NCBI GenBank assembly: GCA_022539475.1
Contig: VCMS01000011.1
Location: forward strand, 310,001 to 374,000
Direction of reading: 5' to 3'
Source: Gracilaria domingensis
Lineage: Eukaryota; Rhodophyta; Florideophyceae; Gracilariales; Gracilariaceae
DNA length: 64,000 nucleotides
The notes under the pieces are model-generated. The model did no database searches. It was not told the origin of the DNA and saw nothing but the letters and a program-made list of their open reading frames with translations. A program made the position numbers and the translations under genes. Of the stretch, positions 18,150-28,650 are shown piece after piece; the stretch's first letter is position 1, and every line of letters starts with the position of its first letter.

Positions 18150-19256
18150 TTATCTGGTTATCAACTTTTGAAGTTTTTCGTATACATGGTCGTGATAGCC
18201 GACACCATTCGGCTTTCCCTGAGTCCCTGGGGGAATAAGCAGTTCTTTGTCAATCTTCGTAAGAATTGCATCATTTGCTTTGGGAAATGGTCCGGCAAAT
18301 AGACATGGTTGCGATGTGTTCCGCAGGAAGTCTATCGTTATCGGTTTCGGAGTAAAGTCTGGCAATGCGTCCTTCACTATTGTGTCCATCGCGTTTGAGT
18401 TGACGCATTGTAACGAAGTTGTGTGTATCACCTTCCCAATTTCTGCTTTGTTGTTCGCAACGAGAGCGGCAAAAAACCGCTCGTCAACATGTTCAGTGTC
18501 GCCCAACGTCATTAGCAAACGTTTTGACAGCATGGAATCGGTGGCAAGTTTCACAAACGCGTGATTCACAACGAAACGCTTCACTGCCCGTGGAAACTCC
18601 ATTATTCGTTTCTTGTAATCTGGATGCGTAATCCCCATTGCGTACAGTTTCGTTCCGTACGGTAGGCTTCGGTTGAAGCTGAGCGAGAAGTCGAAGACAA
18701 CTCGGTTGATTTCCTTCGCAAAGAAAGGTAATTGTGAGTCATGGAAAAAATGAATGTAGTTGGGAGGTGATTGCTCCACGTTTTCAGTCGAAAGGACCTG
18801 TCGCATATGAGCTGGATTCATGACAGGGTAGTAATCAGGTGTGCAGTGAATGTAATAGTCAAACGAATTGCCCGAAAGGTCGAGGTTTTCCTCGCGGTCC
18901 AGGAAGAAAGCCATGCCATCTAAAATATTTATGACTTCCGAGACTCCGTTTTCCACAAAGGGATCCGCTATCCTGTGATACACATTTTGCGTATTAGGGA
19001 GGCCAACAAAATCATCAGATTGCAATGGCGGGGCGTAATCAACAAGGTAAAGATTATCCTTGTGATATATGCGGTTGAGAAACCTTGGAAGAAAGGCCAC
19101 GTTTGATTGTCTCACGCTCACATGAAATGCAATCGTTGCTTCTGCTTGCGGAAGACTTCTCTCGGGGGAACAAAACCCACTATTCGGGGCAAGACACAAG
19201 AGCACGTATAAGGTGAAGCCTGGTGACCGTAGTTTTGACATTTGGAAAGCTTGCAT
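18150..19256 (-). CDS. GT14-like (core-2/xylosyltransferase type) glycosyltransferase
   Basis: 368 residues, single exon, ATG at 19256. The N-terminus has a hydrophobic signal or anchor (SPGFTLYVLLCLAPNSGFC). The body follows the GT14 layout: IAFHVSV strand, FLNRIYHKDNLYLVDYAP (the equivalent of the family's LxxxYHxxNxYxIHxD), and DYYIHCTPDYYPVM, matching the family's LSxxDYPL region. GT14 enzymes act in the Golgi lumen on glycoproteins or proteoglycans. A Golgi sugar-transfer role is inferred; acceptor unknown. It diverges from QCR8. Confidence 0.55.
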   Translation of the reverse strand: MQAFQMSKLRSPGFTLYVLLCLAPNSGFCSPERSLPQAEATIAFHVSVRQSNVAFLPRFLNRIYHKDNLYLVDYAPPLQSDDFVGLPNTQNVYHRIADPFVENGVSEVINILDGMAFFLDREENLDLSGNSFDYYIHCTPDYYPVMNPAHMRQVLSTENVEQSPPNYIHFFHDSQLPFFAKEINRVVFDFSLSFNRSLPYGTKLYAMGITHPDYKKRIMEFPRAVKRFVVNHAFVKLATDSMLSKRLLMTLGDTEHVDERFFAALVANNKAEIGKVIHTTSLQCVNSNAMDTIVKDALPDFTPKPITIDFLRNTSQPCLFAGPFPKANDAILTKIDKELLIPPGTQGKPNGVGYHDHVYEKLQKLITR

Positions 19257-19629
19257 ACTGTTTCGATGGGAACAAGAACCTTTCTAAACGTAACTGATAT
19301 GTCGAACCCTTCTCAAGCGGCAAACTTTGAGGCTCAAAGCGCTAAAGGCTAATGTTTCAGGTATGCTCTGGTGTCGAACATCAAACATGACTTACAGTGC
19401 AAAGCATGATACTCGAGAATTCCGAAAATCCGATCGCAAGAGATAACTGCCCGGTGACTACTGGCCAGGATTCCAAGGCTATCCAACTTCGATAATCCAA
19501 GTCTTCAACCGCACTGCTGTGGCCTCTGCTCCAGAACCAGCATCTCGACTTAGTAGTGTTGGGTCCAGCCGTTAACTTGCGTTCTCACCTTATTGACAAA
19601 CGAAACCTACTCTGAACAACATCCTCAAT
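19257..19629. other. Shared spacer GT14-like / QCR8
   Basis: 373-base divergent intergenic region; presumably holds both promoters. No TATA box or repeat stands out. Confidence 0.4.
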
Positions 19630-19857
19630 ATGCCCCCGAAGGTTCCTCCCCATATACGGGGGCAGATCGAGTATTTCACGTCTCCGTATGAGCAGCGTCT
19701 ATTCAGCGATATCTTCGACAGCAAGTTAATGATGACTAAATTGCGTCGCCACATGAAGCATGTTCGAGATTTCGCCCCTGGAGTCGTGCTCTTTGCTGCC
19801 GTGTATACTTACGGAAACTCGACTCATGAGAGGCTTGCTCGCGAGCACAGATACTAG
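19630..19857 (+). CDS. QCR8: Cytochrome bc1 complex subunit 8 (QCR8-like)
   Basis: 75-residue protein from ATG 19630. The pattern fits complex III subunit 8: YFTSPYEQRLFSDIF corresponds to the conserved Y-x-SP-x-[EQ]Q region, then one transmembrane helix (APGVVLFAAVYTYG), and the ending HERLAREHRY matches the plant-type ending EKLxHRY. The subunit is a small single-span protein of the inner mitochondrial membrane contacting cytochrome b. Length is typical (70-95). Two more mitochondrial genes follow (bL12m, Mdv1-like). The call rests on short motifs. Confidence 0.65.
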   Translation: MPPKVPPHIRGQIEYFTSPYEQRLFSDIFDSKLMMTKLRRHMKHVRDFAPGVVLFAAVYTYGNSTHERLAREHRY

Positions 19858-20233
19858 GATTCGCCACATTCCGCAGTGTGGGTTCATTCTTCGACCTTAT
19901 CCTCAATGCAAGGAACTTGCTGTGCGTGCGACGTATTGCAGTTGATCGAAACTCGCAGTTTCATGACGGCCTCGCTAAGCCAATTTGAGCAACAGGGACT
20001 TAAGTTAAGCTGAAGATACGCCGCTCGGCATAGTTGGACTGTCGGGAAACTTCGTGCATTAAGAATTGCAAAGCTTCATTTAAGAGGCGTCAAGTTGTGC
20101 GCTTTTTAGCAAGTAAACAATGAAGGTTACAAGAAAATTGCCCTTGCTTGGTCATGTTTCTTTGTCGATGCAAGCTAACCGCCATGAACAACTGGGCTTC
20201 GAGTATGCGCTTGAAGCAACTGTATCCATATCA
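19858..20233. other. Spacer QCR8 / bL12m
   Basis: 376 bases between converging genes; only 3' untranslated sequence is expected and nothing else is seen. Confidence 0.4.
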
Positions 20234-20785
20234 TTATTCTAATAGAACCTCCCCACCAACTTCTTTAAGTTTGTCTCTGATTTGTTCCGCCTCATCTTTT
20301 GAAACCTCAGTCTTAAACACCTTTGGTGCTTCTTCCACGAGCGCCTTCGCTTCTTTCAGCCCCAGGCCGGTAATTGCGCGTACTTCCTTGATCACAGCAA
20401 TCTTCTTTGCCGCATCAAACTTGTTCAGCTTGAGATCGAAAGCGGTCTTTTCTTCAACTTTTTCTTCCGGCGCGGACGCAGGCGCGGCACCCATGCCTGC
20501 AAACATGGCCGGATTCATGGCCATAGGCATAGCAGTGCTATCGTCGATCCCCAGTCGATCTTTTAATGCATCGGTTAATTCTTTCACCTCCAGCATGTTG
20601 AGGGATACCAGATCGTCCAGAAGTCCCTGCACTTTGGCAGAAACTACGGGCGTCATAGAAGGTGGCGGTGGTACGCCTTGAGATTCTTGTGCAACAGCTT
20701 CTGCGCTCAGATGCCTGCTGAGCATCCTGGTCCGAGTGCTTCTCCGCAGCCCGCGGAAGGTCGCTCTGATAATGTAGTTTCTCAT
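20234..20785 (-). CDS. MRPL12: Mitochondrial ribosomal protein bL12m (L7/L12)
   Basis: 183 residues, ATG 20785. The first 30 residues are basic with no acids ([20 protein letters not shown]), a typical mitochondrial presequence. The L12 N-terminal dimerisation domain follows ([22 protein letters not shown]), then a flexible Ala/Met/Pro hinge, and the C-terminal domain with the hallmark [32 protein letters not shown] and the ending [11 protein letters not shown]. This stalk protein recruits translation factors to the ribosome. Mitochondrial rather than plastid location is inferred because red algal plastids normally encode their own rpl12. Confidence 0.92.
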   Translation of the reverse strand: MRNYIIRATFRGLRRSTRTRMLSRHLSAEAVAQESQGVPPPPSMTPVVSAKVQGLLDDLVSLNMLEVKELTDALKDRLGIDDSTAMPMAMNPAMFAGMGAAPASAPEEKVEEKTAFDLKLNKFDAAKKIAVIKEVRAITGLGLKEAKALVEEAPKVFKTEVSKDEAEQIRDKLKEVGGEVLLE

Positions 20786-21236
20786 TGGCAGTTAATCACG
20801 AATAGAAACAGGCAAGACACGGTCTTCAGCAAAGGTTACCAGTCTGAAATCAACACTCTGGACGGGTTCGAAGAGAAACGTTTATCTCTCTCAAGGCAAC
20901 CGGATCAAGAAGCTATCTTATCGGCGTGGAGCAAGCGGCCCAAACCTCTCTGAGATGATAACAAAAAATGGCAGTCTTTCCGAAAGTTTTGGCACGTGGC
21001 ACTGGGCAAAATTGTTCGCTGGTATGGCTGCAGATGCACTTGCGATGGTTGCTGGCAGAGCACGCAAGAAGTCAAGCAATTCAGCCTCGTAAAGAAGTCA
21101 TGATACTCATGATCATAGTGCAAAGTCGGAGTTTTGTTCTGAAGCTGTCAGGCACCGACGGTGCTCATTAACTCCTTCAGAGGTTTTGCTCGACATACTT
21201 TTCGGATTTCAGAGGAGCGTTTCCTGTGCTACGGCA
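20786..21236. other. Shared spacer bL12m / Mdv1-like
   Basis: About 450 bases between divergent mitochondrial genes, presumably a two-way promoter. No repeat or RNA gene seen. Confidence 0.4.
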
Positions 21237-22745
21237 ATGAGCGATACAACATTACGAAATCCGATCGTTGAAGAAGCACCTTCTTCACCTTCCCGAGCAA
21301 ACGGCGATGCGGCAACCATTTGGGATTTACCACCTATTCCTCTGAATTCCTCCAAACCCCCGCCATTTGTTGTGGAAGAAGACGCGAATGAAATTCCAGC
21401 TTCGACTGTTGTTGTTCCCGTTCGCAGTCAGACTCCCTCCCGACTTCGATCGGCGGATGGCTCATTGAGTATAGCCATGGATGGCCCTAATCCTAGCCCT
21501 CATTTTGTTTCGCTGGAAAATGTTGCCCGCTTGTACCTGGAAATGAAAAACGAGCGTGACTTTCTTGTTCGAGAAAGCGCTTCCATTTTCAACGATCGTG
21601 TTGCTGTAGTTAACCAATTACGACAACTGGAGCTGCAGCTCAATGAGCTTCTACAGCAAAAGGGACGGCTCGAAGAAACTCTGGACACACTGGGTTTAAG
21701 GGATGAAGAAAACAGAGAGAAGATCGCTGCACTTGATGAAAAGGTTGCGAATATATCAACAGAATCGATGCGTTTCGAGGCTACTGTTCGGGGCCTGAAG
21801 GGCGATTCTTATGCGACTCAGACAAGAGGCGGCCAGCCGCGTACGAGACCAAAGCCAAGTGCTGCTTGCCAACGTACTCTATATGGTCATACCGGAAACA
21901 TACTCGGCGTCGACGTCTGTGGTGATACTGGCGTACTCATAACAGCTAGCTCGGATAGATCGCTTCGAACATGGGATTACTCGACTGGGCGGCGTTTGGA
22001 CACATTGTATGGGCATGAAGGGTGGGTGCACGCAGTTGCCTTCGCAAACTCGGGAGAAATTGCTGTGTCGGGATCCGGTGATAAGACCGTCAAGGTATGG
22101 GATTTTGATGATGCCCGAGGGCGAGGAACTTGCCGTGCAACTCTTCGAGGCCACGATGCAGGAGTTACGTGCGTACAACTTGATGAAGAGAACGTTCTCG
22201 TATCGGGCTCATTAGATAAGACTCTTCGAAGGGTAGACCTTAATGGTGGACCAGAGGATGTGTCGGTTATTCAAGCGCATGAAAGCGGTGTGTATTGCCT
22301 CCAGTTTCTACGACATGGTTTGGCGTCTGGAGGAGGCGACAGTCTAATTAGGATGCATGACATAAGAACGGGAAGATGTCATCGCACGCTACAAGGTCAT
22401 TCTGGCGGAGCTGTGCGAGCTTTGCAGTTTGATGATAACCACCTTATATCTGGCGGTACAGATCAGGATCTACGGTTTTGGGACTTAAGAACAGCGACAT
22501 GCACAGCCACAATTAACGTTGGAGCCCGCATCAATGCTCTCAAGTTTGACCACAGCCGGGTTTACGTCGGTTGTGCAGATAGATCTCTTAAGGTGTACGA
22601 TATGCACACAAAAACTTTGATGGCTGAACACTGCGGTCATCTGGGACCAGTCATGAGCCTAGCCGGTCTTGAAGATCAGTTTTTCACGGGTTCGACAGAC
22701 CAGACAACCAAGATATGGCTGTTAGGGTCGAACGATTCGACTTGA
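21237..22745 (+). CDS. Coiled-coil WD40 protein, Mdv1/Caf4/MDA1-like mitochondrial division adaptor
   Basis: 502 residues from ATG 21237; the frame is open 17 codons further but only to TTG. The layout is a disordered N-terminus, a long coiled coil (about residues 90-185, LRQLELQLNELLQQKGRLEE), then seven WD40 repeats from about 212 (RTLYGHTGNILGVDV, KTVKVWDFD, HRTLQGHSGG, DQTTKIW). This order is that of yeast Mdv1/Caf4 and red algal MDA1, which bridge the outer mitochondrial membrane to a dynamin in fission. It lies beside two mitochondrial genes. Other coiled-coil/WD40 proteins such as TUP1 types remain possible, so the specific role is an inference. Confidence 0.6.
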   Translation: MSDTTLRNPIVEEAPSSPSRANGDAATIWDLPPIPLNSSKPPPFVVEEDANEIPASTVVVPVRSQTPSRLRSADGSLSIAMDGPNPSPHFVSLENVARLYLEMKNERDFLVRESASIFNDRVAVVNQLRQLELQLNELLQQKGRLEETLDTLGLRDEENREKIAALDEKVANISTESMRFEATVRGLKGDSYATQTRGGQPRTRPKPSAACQRTLYGHTGNILGVDVCGDTGVLITASSDRSLRTWDYSTGRRLDTLYGHEGWVHAVAFANSGEIAVSGSGDKTVKVWDFDDARGRGTCRATLRGHDAGVTCVQLDEENVLVSGSLDKTLRRVDLNGGPEDVSVIQAHESGVYCLQFLRHGLASGGGDSLIRMHDIRTGRCHRTLQGHSGGAVRALQFDDNHLISGGTDQDLRFWDLRTATCTATINVGARINALKFDHSRVYVGCADRSLKVYDMHTKTLMAEHCGHLGPVMSLAGLEDQFFTGSTDQTTKIWLLGSNDST

Positions 22746-22904
22746 TAAAGACAAGGAATGTACAGACAAACTGTTTCCTAGCAAAGTACAGGACGGGAAT
22801 CCTGCTTTTAAGACCCTCGATTCAAACAAGATTTCCCGCTTACAAGCTCTTATCTTTTGACTCCTACCTTAAAAACTAAACACCTGTTGTACATGATGCT
22901 AAAT

Positions 22905-25900
22905 TCACCTCTCACTAACAGCCGCTTCAATGAGTCCATCGACCAGGAGACGAACTGCCGAGTTTGCCTGTCCATTGGGGCCAAGTCTGTGCCCCTCTCC
23001 TGAATCATGAAAATCATAGCGATCTGCACCTACCATTCGACGCGATGACAAACCAACGGGGCTACCTCTTCCTCTACTACGCTGCACAATAGCATATCTA
23101 GTCGGATCATGTTCCCCAGTAGAACCATTAGGCATCGACACGTACGCAAGACGGAAATCTCCTGCACTTTGACTTGTGCTCGGCACAACGACTGAACTAC
23201 GGGCTTCCCCTATATCCCCATCAGAATGCCTAGAGTGTCGCAAGATGGTTCTTTCGTCCATGGGTCCGCCTGTCATACCAGCTTGAAGCACTTCCACTGG
23301 GACGAGGTGAGATTGAGGAACAGACAAAGGCGGTGCATGCTCCATACCGTGACTATTAGGGTCCTCTGCATGGTGGTATTTCGCAGCGAAATCGTCAGGT
23401 GTGATGTGCAACGAGGGAATCGCTCCCATAGACACGCTCGTTGGAATATCATGACTCATATGATCCAAGCTTGACAAATCTTCTTGCGAACTGGCAGCTA
23501 TCGGACCATCGAGACGCGTTACAACTGTAGAATGTTCAACGGAAACCGTAGATTGCTGTTCAGTCTTTCGATCCCATGCCCTAATCTCTTCAACAATACT
23601 GGTGTAGCCCCCTTTTCTTGCTTCGTCCAATGGAGTCGAGCCCCACCGATCTCGAAGATGGATGTTAGCACCAGCCTGAAGCAAGATGCGCACAACTTCG
23701 TGTCGTCCTTCTACACAAGCCAAGTGCAACGGGGTTCGATGGTCATAATCTCCAAAGTTGGGATTAGCACCTTGCTTGAGATACTGTCTTACAGCGTCGG
23801 CCCGACCCCTGGCAGCATGCTCAACGAGATCCATTCCTTTCTGATTGACAGATTCAGGTTGAGCCTCAAGAAGATGAGGCGGTATTGTAGCACCATATTG
23901 TCGCAACACGCAGAGAATCTTCCTATGCCCATTTGTCACAGCGTCATCAACAGGAGATCTACCCACTCGGTCCCTTGCTGAATGTGACGCACCGTTTACT
24001 AGAAGAAGCTCTGCCACCTCCACATGCCCTTCGGAACAGGCAAGGTGTAGTGGCGTGCGTCTATCATAGTCCTGAAATGTAGCTTTAGCACCTGCAACAA
24101 TTCTGTCTCGAACGGCTTCGAGATCTCCCTTTGCAGCAAACTGCATAAGCTCAAAACTGGTTACGTCCATTGAAAACGAGTTATCTGTGCCGTTGTGTCT
24201 AAGCAGAAGCTCTTGTACATTACGATGACCATTCATTTTTGCGTCCCATAATGGTGTATGTCCCCATCGATCTTTCGCATTAACGTCAGCACCACGCTCG
24301 ATCAGTAATGTGCATATACTTGTATGTCCTTCGGCTGCTGCAATATGTAATGGAGTTCTCCTGTCGTAGTCAGCGAATTTGACTGAAGCGAGACCACTCT
24401 CAATCTTTTCCAACACTTCATCATGCAATCCCTTGGAGCATAAGTCGATTAGCTTAAGACAGTCTGTATAGTTCTGCTGATCCACTGCCGACACCAGTAC
24501 GTCCGCGTCAATTCGTTGACCATAACTCTCTCCGGCGTTCCCATTTGGAGCCCCATGGGATGAAGAAGAGCTTGCCCATGGTGGCGAATCTTCCGATAAA
24601 GCCAGTTGAGAGCTTGTTGCCAAATGCCCATTTGAAGGTATTCTTCCGCTTTTCACAGACATTGACCGATGACGCTCTGGGGAAGAATAACTCTCCATGA
24701 AGGAATCTCCTTGATCAGAACTAGTTGGTGCGGCTACAAATGCGGAGTCTGGATTGCTCCTCTCCTGAACTCCGTTGGAACCATTTGCTTCACGACGGGG
24801 TTTCACAGTTTCACTATCAACGACAACAATTTGCGGTCTTGAACCCGATCTCGTTCTGATCTGAGAAGCTCCTCGTCTCCTCTGGCCCTCCGGTTCTCCT
24901 TCACGAAGTGGGTGTACCGAAAAAGAGTACATATCTGCTCCAGGTCTTGACAGCACTGCTTGGGACATGGCCTCCGTCTCCGTGCCGGCTACTGGATATG
25001 GCGACGCCCTGACAGGGGATCCCATCTGCTTCTGTAAACGCTCGATAGATGGGGATTGAGTGTTAAACAAATGATCTTGCGCATCGCCAGGAATCTCTGC
25101 AATGTCCGATGGCGGTCGAGGTAAGTTCCCCTCCGATATAGATTGAGGAATAGAGGTAATTTGCAAAGCATGTTCCACTGGCGGAGAGCTCACTGGTCTC
25201 TCTGACAAAGTCCTCGGGAATCCATTGGAGCGGAAGGAAGATTTGGGGGCTGGTTGATGGGAAGCTTCAACCTCTTGCATGAAAAGTGCCGGTGTCGAGG
25301 TAGACTCGGTCGCTATGCGCCTTATCTCGACGGGTCTGACATCATCCTCATTTCCTCGGAGACTAGGATTCGAAACATACCCACTTCGACCACTGTCAAC
25401 ATCCCTCGGAATATGCGCTTCCAAATTATCTTTATGGGGACTAGACTTGCTTAGGCGCTCATTTCGATCCTCGATTGGATTAGATTGACTGACTACAGGG
25501 CGACTAGTCAAGTCATGGCCACCATTGAAATCCTGAGACACATGCGAAGTTGCAACAACGGGAGGGATTTCTACAGAATTAGATGACTGAGGTCGCGACC
25601 TGACGAATGAGGATCCTTGCGGATGCGTTTGAGTGTGGATATCAGTTGCAGTGGTCGCAATGTCGTCGGCAGTGAGTCTTCTAAGGACCCGAGTGCTAGA
25701 CAGATCGGTACCAGAATTCAGATTTCCATTGACAGGCGCATTTTGTGCCTGAACGAATTGCTCATCTTGTGGACTTGTTAACGATGAAGTTTGCTGTGAA
25801 CCAGCGGCTTGAGCGATTTGACTGGCAGACAGCGGGAGAACATCAGAAGCAATTTCTCTTTCACAGTCCTGAGTTCCCAGTTCCGACCGCGACGAAAACG

Positions 25901-28025
25901 ATGTTTCCCTGGTCCCTTCATACACCACACTATGTACCGACGGTGGATCTAGTGGAGCTACCGAGTGTGGAACAGGAATACTGGCGGCCTGTTGCTGCAC
26001 AATCTGCTCTTGAATTGGTTGCGTACTCGGTGTTTGCAGAGTAGCATCATTCTGCTGTTCAACCTGTTGATGACTAGCCTGGTGTCCCTCAGACTGGTGA
26101 GGATGGATTAGTACTGGGATAGTTTCTTGTCGCTCGTCCTGACCCCGATCCGCCAGATCTTCATCAGCAATTACCTCAGAATGGTTCGGTTTCTGTCGAT
26201 TGTCCTTTGAAATCTCGTCGGAATAATCGGGAACAGATGGGGGAAGCGAAAGGGACGTTGGCTTTTCAGGAGGTCTTGATGGCACATGGCTCTCCACGCC
26301 TTCATCAACTGTAGGCTCCTCGGCAAGAAAGATATCCTGACTGGATGTAACAATTACATTCTCTTGCCGATGATGCGGAGCAGAAGGAATATCAAAGTGC
26401 TCTCTCGTAATTTGATCATCTGCTGCTGAGGGAAGTGGATTAATCGAACGGCCGTCTGGAAAGCTTGGAACGACATCCACGATGGAATGCTCAGAAGTCC
26501 CGAGAGCAGATCCTTGCATTGAAGCATGTCTCTGATGCTCCATGGATTGTGAAATCGGTGGCGCGCTATGCGATTGTGTATGGGAAGTTGTGGCTTGTTG
26601 GGCTTGGGGCGGTTGCAAAGGCATGGTCGCGTCCTCAAGAATTGTACCTGCCACATTCGAAGAATGAATTGACGTCCGGGGATGTTGAGTCTCAGTATTC
26701 CGTGGTGTAGCCTGCGGAGTAACATTTCGAGAGAGCGCTTCACGCTGGCATCGCTGATCGTTCGCCATTTTCACTTGACGCTCGACTTCTTCCTGAATAA
26801 CAACCAGCTGCTCTTCTCCCAAACCAAACTCAGCAACCATTTCTTGAGCGATATGCCGAGCACTGTCTTCGAACGGATCAAAGGTGAACTCAACTCTTTT
26901 AATCGCATCGCGGATGGGAATCTCAAGACCAACAACGAAACCACCGTTCTGATTAGATGCTCGAACCGAGACCTGATTCTCGTCTCCGCCGCCATTCTCG
27001 CCTTCCTCCATTCGGACAAGCATGTGTCTTTTGAGCGGATCCGACCAGTCAATAAGGTCGGTACCAATATGCAAATCTGCCTGAGCCACCTGCTGAGCCA
27101 CCTGCTGAACTTCTGTGTTTTCCGGCGAGTTCTTCACAAGAGAAAGATTACTAGCATTACCGTCGTCTGTATCCCAATCGCTAAATAAAGGGTGCTTTCG
27201 TAGCTCCACAGCAGATGGGCGAAGAGGTTCTCTTTGTAGACATGCTGCAATGACTTCCTTCACATCACCATCCATAAGCATCTCGAAGGCACGTGGTTTT
27301 TCACCTCCAAAGACCTTCTTGAAGATCTGAGCCATATTTGTACATTCTGAGTAAGGGTATTCCATTGAAACTATTTCTAGTAAACACATACCAAAGGCGT
27401 AGATGTCGACCTTTTCCGTATAGGACTCCTCGTAAAGCTCAGGAGCCATGAACTCCGGAGTGCCAATCACCGAATCTGCCTTTTCCCTCTCTTTGACACC
27501 AGAAAGACCCAAATCGCCTATCTTAACTTCGCCCACATGGCCGTTGATAAATATATTATCACATTTAAGATCTCTGTGCATGATAGGTGGCGTTTGGGTG
27601 TGCAGATACGCAATGGCATCGAGTATATTGGAGCACCACCGTCGGATAACCTTGAGCTTGATCGCCTGTGCCTTTCGCAAATATTCTTTGAGAGTGCCTG
27701 ACATCATCTGCTCAGTAATGAAATTAATGGTTTGATTGCCATTGCTGTCCACACCCCGCCATGAGTCATAAAACTTGATAATGTTCTTGTGCGTAACCTT
27801 GGCCAGTAGCGAAACCTCGTTGGAAACCTTTTCAAGGTCGTGCTCGGAAAGGCGATCGACGTGAAGTTTGTTCCACGCGACCTGTAGCGCCTCCTCGGTA
27901 TCGAACGCCTCATAGACGGTTTTGTAGGCGCCCTTGCCCAAGACAGAGCTGTATCGGATATAGCGCCCATTTGGACTGGTCTCGACGACTTGCTGGACGT
28001 CGGCGGTAGGGCTGCCGTTGGTCAT
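22905..28025 (-). CDS. WNK-type protein kinase with OSR1-C-like and ankyrin domains
   Basis: 1706 residues in one exon. Kinase domain about residues 20-285 with the WNK hallmark: Lys in the glycine loop (GKGAYKTVYEAFD, K35) and Asn (VAWN, N52) where the usual catalytic Lys stands; MHRDLKCDN and GDLGLS follow. Residues about 360-415 (LEIPIRDAIKRVEFTF ... AQEMVAEFGL) resemble the OSR1/PASK C-terminal domain usually found in WNKs. A long Ser/Gln/Pro-rich disordered section spans about 420-1185. Residues about 1190-1480 form three ankyrin modules sharing DYDRRTPLH[IL]A-x2-EGH and [DN]RWG-x-[ST]PL-DA. The ankyrin block on a WNK is unusual. WNKs sense chloride and osmotic state and regulate ion transport; substrate here unknown. 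Confidence 0.85.
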   Translation of the reverse strand: MTNGSPTADVQQVVETSPNGRYIRYSSVLGKGAYKTVYEAFDTEEALQVAWNKLHVDRLSEHDLEKVSNEVSLLAKVTHKNIIKFYDSWRGVDSNGNQTINFITEQMMSGTLKEYLRKAQAIKLKVIRRWCSNILDAIAYLHTQTPPIMHRDLKCDNIFINGHVGEVKIGDLGLSGVKEREKADSVIGTPEFMAPELYEESYTEKVDIYAFGMCLLEIVSMEYPYSECTNMAQIFKKVFGGEKPRAFEMLMDGDVKEVIAACLQREPLRPSAVELRKHPLFSDWDTDDGNASNLSLVKNSPENTEVQQVAQQVAQADLHIGTDLIDWSDPLKRHMLVRMEEGENGGGDENQVSVRASNQNGGFVVGLEIPIRDAIKRVEFTFDPFEDSARHIAQEMVAEFGLGEEQLVVIQEEVERQVKMANDQRCQREALSRNVTPQATPRNTETQHPRTSIHSSNVAGTILEDATMPLQPPQAQQATTSHTQSHSAPPISQSMEHQRHASMQGSALGTSEHSIVDVVPSFPDGRSINPLPSAADDQITREHFDIPSAPHHRQENVIVTSSQDIFLAEEPTVDEGVESHVPSRPPEKPTSLSLPPSVPDYSDEISKDNRQKPNHSEVIADEDLADRGQDERQETIPVLIHPHQSEGHQASHQQVEQQNDATLQTPSTQPIQEQIVQQQAASIPVPHSVAPLDPPSVHSVVYEGTRETSFSSRSELGTQDCEREIASDVLPLSASQIAQAAGSQQTSSLTSPQDEQFVQAQNAPVNGNLNSGTDLSSTRVLRRLTADDIATTATDIHTQTHPQGSSFVRSRPQSSNSVEIPPVVATSHVSQDFNGGHDLTSRPVVSQSNPIEDRNERLSKSSPHKDNLEAHIPRDVDSGRSGYVSNPSLRGNEDDVRPVEIRRIATESTSTPALFMQEVEASHQPAPKSSFRSNGFPRTLSERPVSSPPVEHALQITSIPQSISEGNLPRPPSDIAEIPGDAQDHLFNTQSPSIERLQKQMGSPVRASPYPVAGTETEAMSQAVLSRPGADMYSFSVHPLREGEPEGQRRRGASQIRTRSGSRPQIVVVDSETVKPRREANGSNGVQERSNPDSAFVAAPTSSDQGDSFMESYSSPERHRSMSVKSGRIPSNGHLATSSQLALSEDSPPWASSSSSHGAPNGNAGESYGQRIDADVLVSAVDQQNYTDCLKLIDLCSKGLHDEVLEKIESGLASVKFADYDRRTPLHIAAAEGHTSICTLLIERGADVNAKDRWGHTPLWDAKMNGHRNVQELLLRHNGTDNSFSMDVTSFELMQFAAKGDLEAVRDRIVAGAKATFQDYDRRTPLHLACSEGHVEVAELLLVNGASHSARDRVGRSPVDDAVTNGHRKILCVLRQYGATIPPHLLEAQPESVNQKGMDLVEHAARGRADAVRQYLKQGANPNFGDYDHRTPLHLACVEGRHEVVRILLQAGANIHLRDRWGSTPLDEARKGGYTSIVEEIRAWDRKTEQQSTVSVEHSTVVTRLDGPIAASSQEDLSSLDHMSHDIPTSVSMGAIPSLHITPDDFAAKYHHAEDPNSHGMEHAPPLSVPQSHLVPVEVLQAGMTGGPMDERTILRHSRHSDGDIGEARSSVVVPSTSQSAGDFRLAYVSMPNGSTGEHDPTRYAIVQRSRGRGSPVGLSSRRMVGADRYDFHDSGEGHRLGPNGQANSAVRLLVDGLIEAAVSER

Positions 28026-28650
28026 CTAGCGTTGAAAGCGGAGAAGAGGGTCACCTCTGCGAGCGCAAGCGCGACGAGCAAGCGCACCCATGCAGTGTTG
28101 GGAGAGACGAGGGTGAAGCGCTGGGCACGGCTGGAAGGCGAAGCAGCAGCGAACGTGAGGAGCGCTGTGAGTGATAGTCCACTGGGGAGGGCCGGGGTGT
28201 CTTATTCGGAGTGGGTTATGAGGGGGGGGGGGGTTGGAGGGTTGGCAGGGGGACAGTACGGGGTGAGATTTGACAGGTAGAGTATGTGACTCGCGATTGA
28301 AGACCGAGGTATAAAGGCTGGCGGAAACGCGTGAGTTTTTTTGAAGGCAGTGTGGTGAGTTAGGACGTAACGCGGGACGGAATGTGAGAGACGCGGGGAG
28401 GAAGCGGGCGGAAGGAAGGGAGGGGGTGGGTTACAATAGGGAGAAGGGGCTTGAGGGATGAGATGGAGTAGCGTTGCGCTCGGTAGGAAAGGCGGGGGGG
28501 GGTGGAGGGGGTAGGGTGGGTTTGGTGGCGGGGGAGAGAGGGGGTGGCGCAGGGGCAGGGGAGCGGAGGCGGCGGGGACAAGGGGTGGGGGGGGAGGGGG
28601 AGGGGATAGGGTGGAGGGGTGATTGGGGTGGAAGGCGGCGCTTGCGATAG
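28026..28650 (-). promoter_or_regulatory. Long homopurine/homopyrimidine G-rich upstream region of the WNK gene
   Basis: The plus strand is G/A-rich with many runs of four or more G, densest at 28490-28640 and again at 28218-28230, so the WNK coding strand carries a long CT-rich leader. The G runs could form G-quadruplexes. The region belongs to the 1.2-kb divergent island shared with the KDEL receptor gene. Confidence 0.5.
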
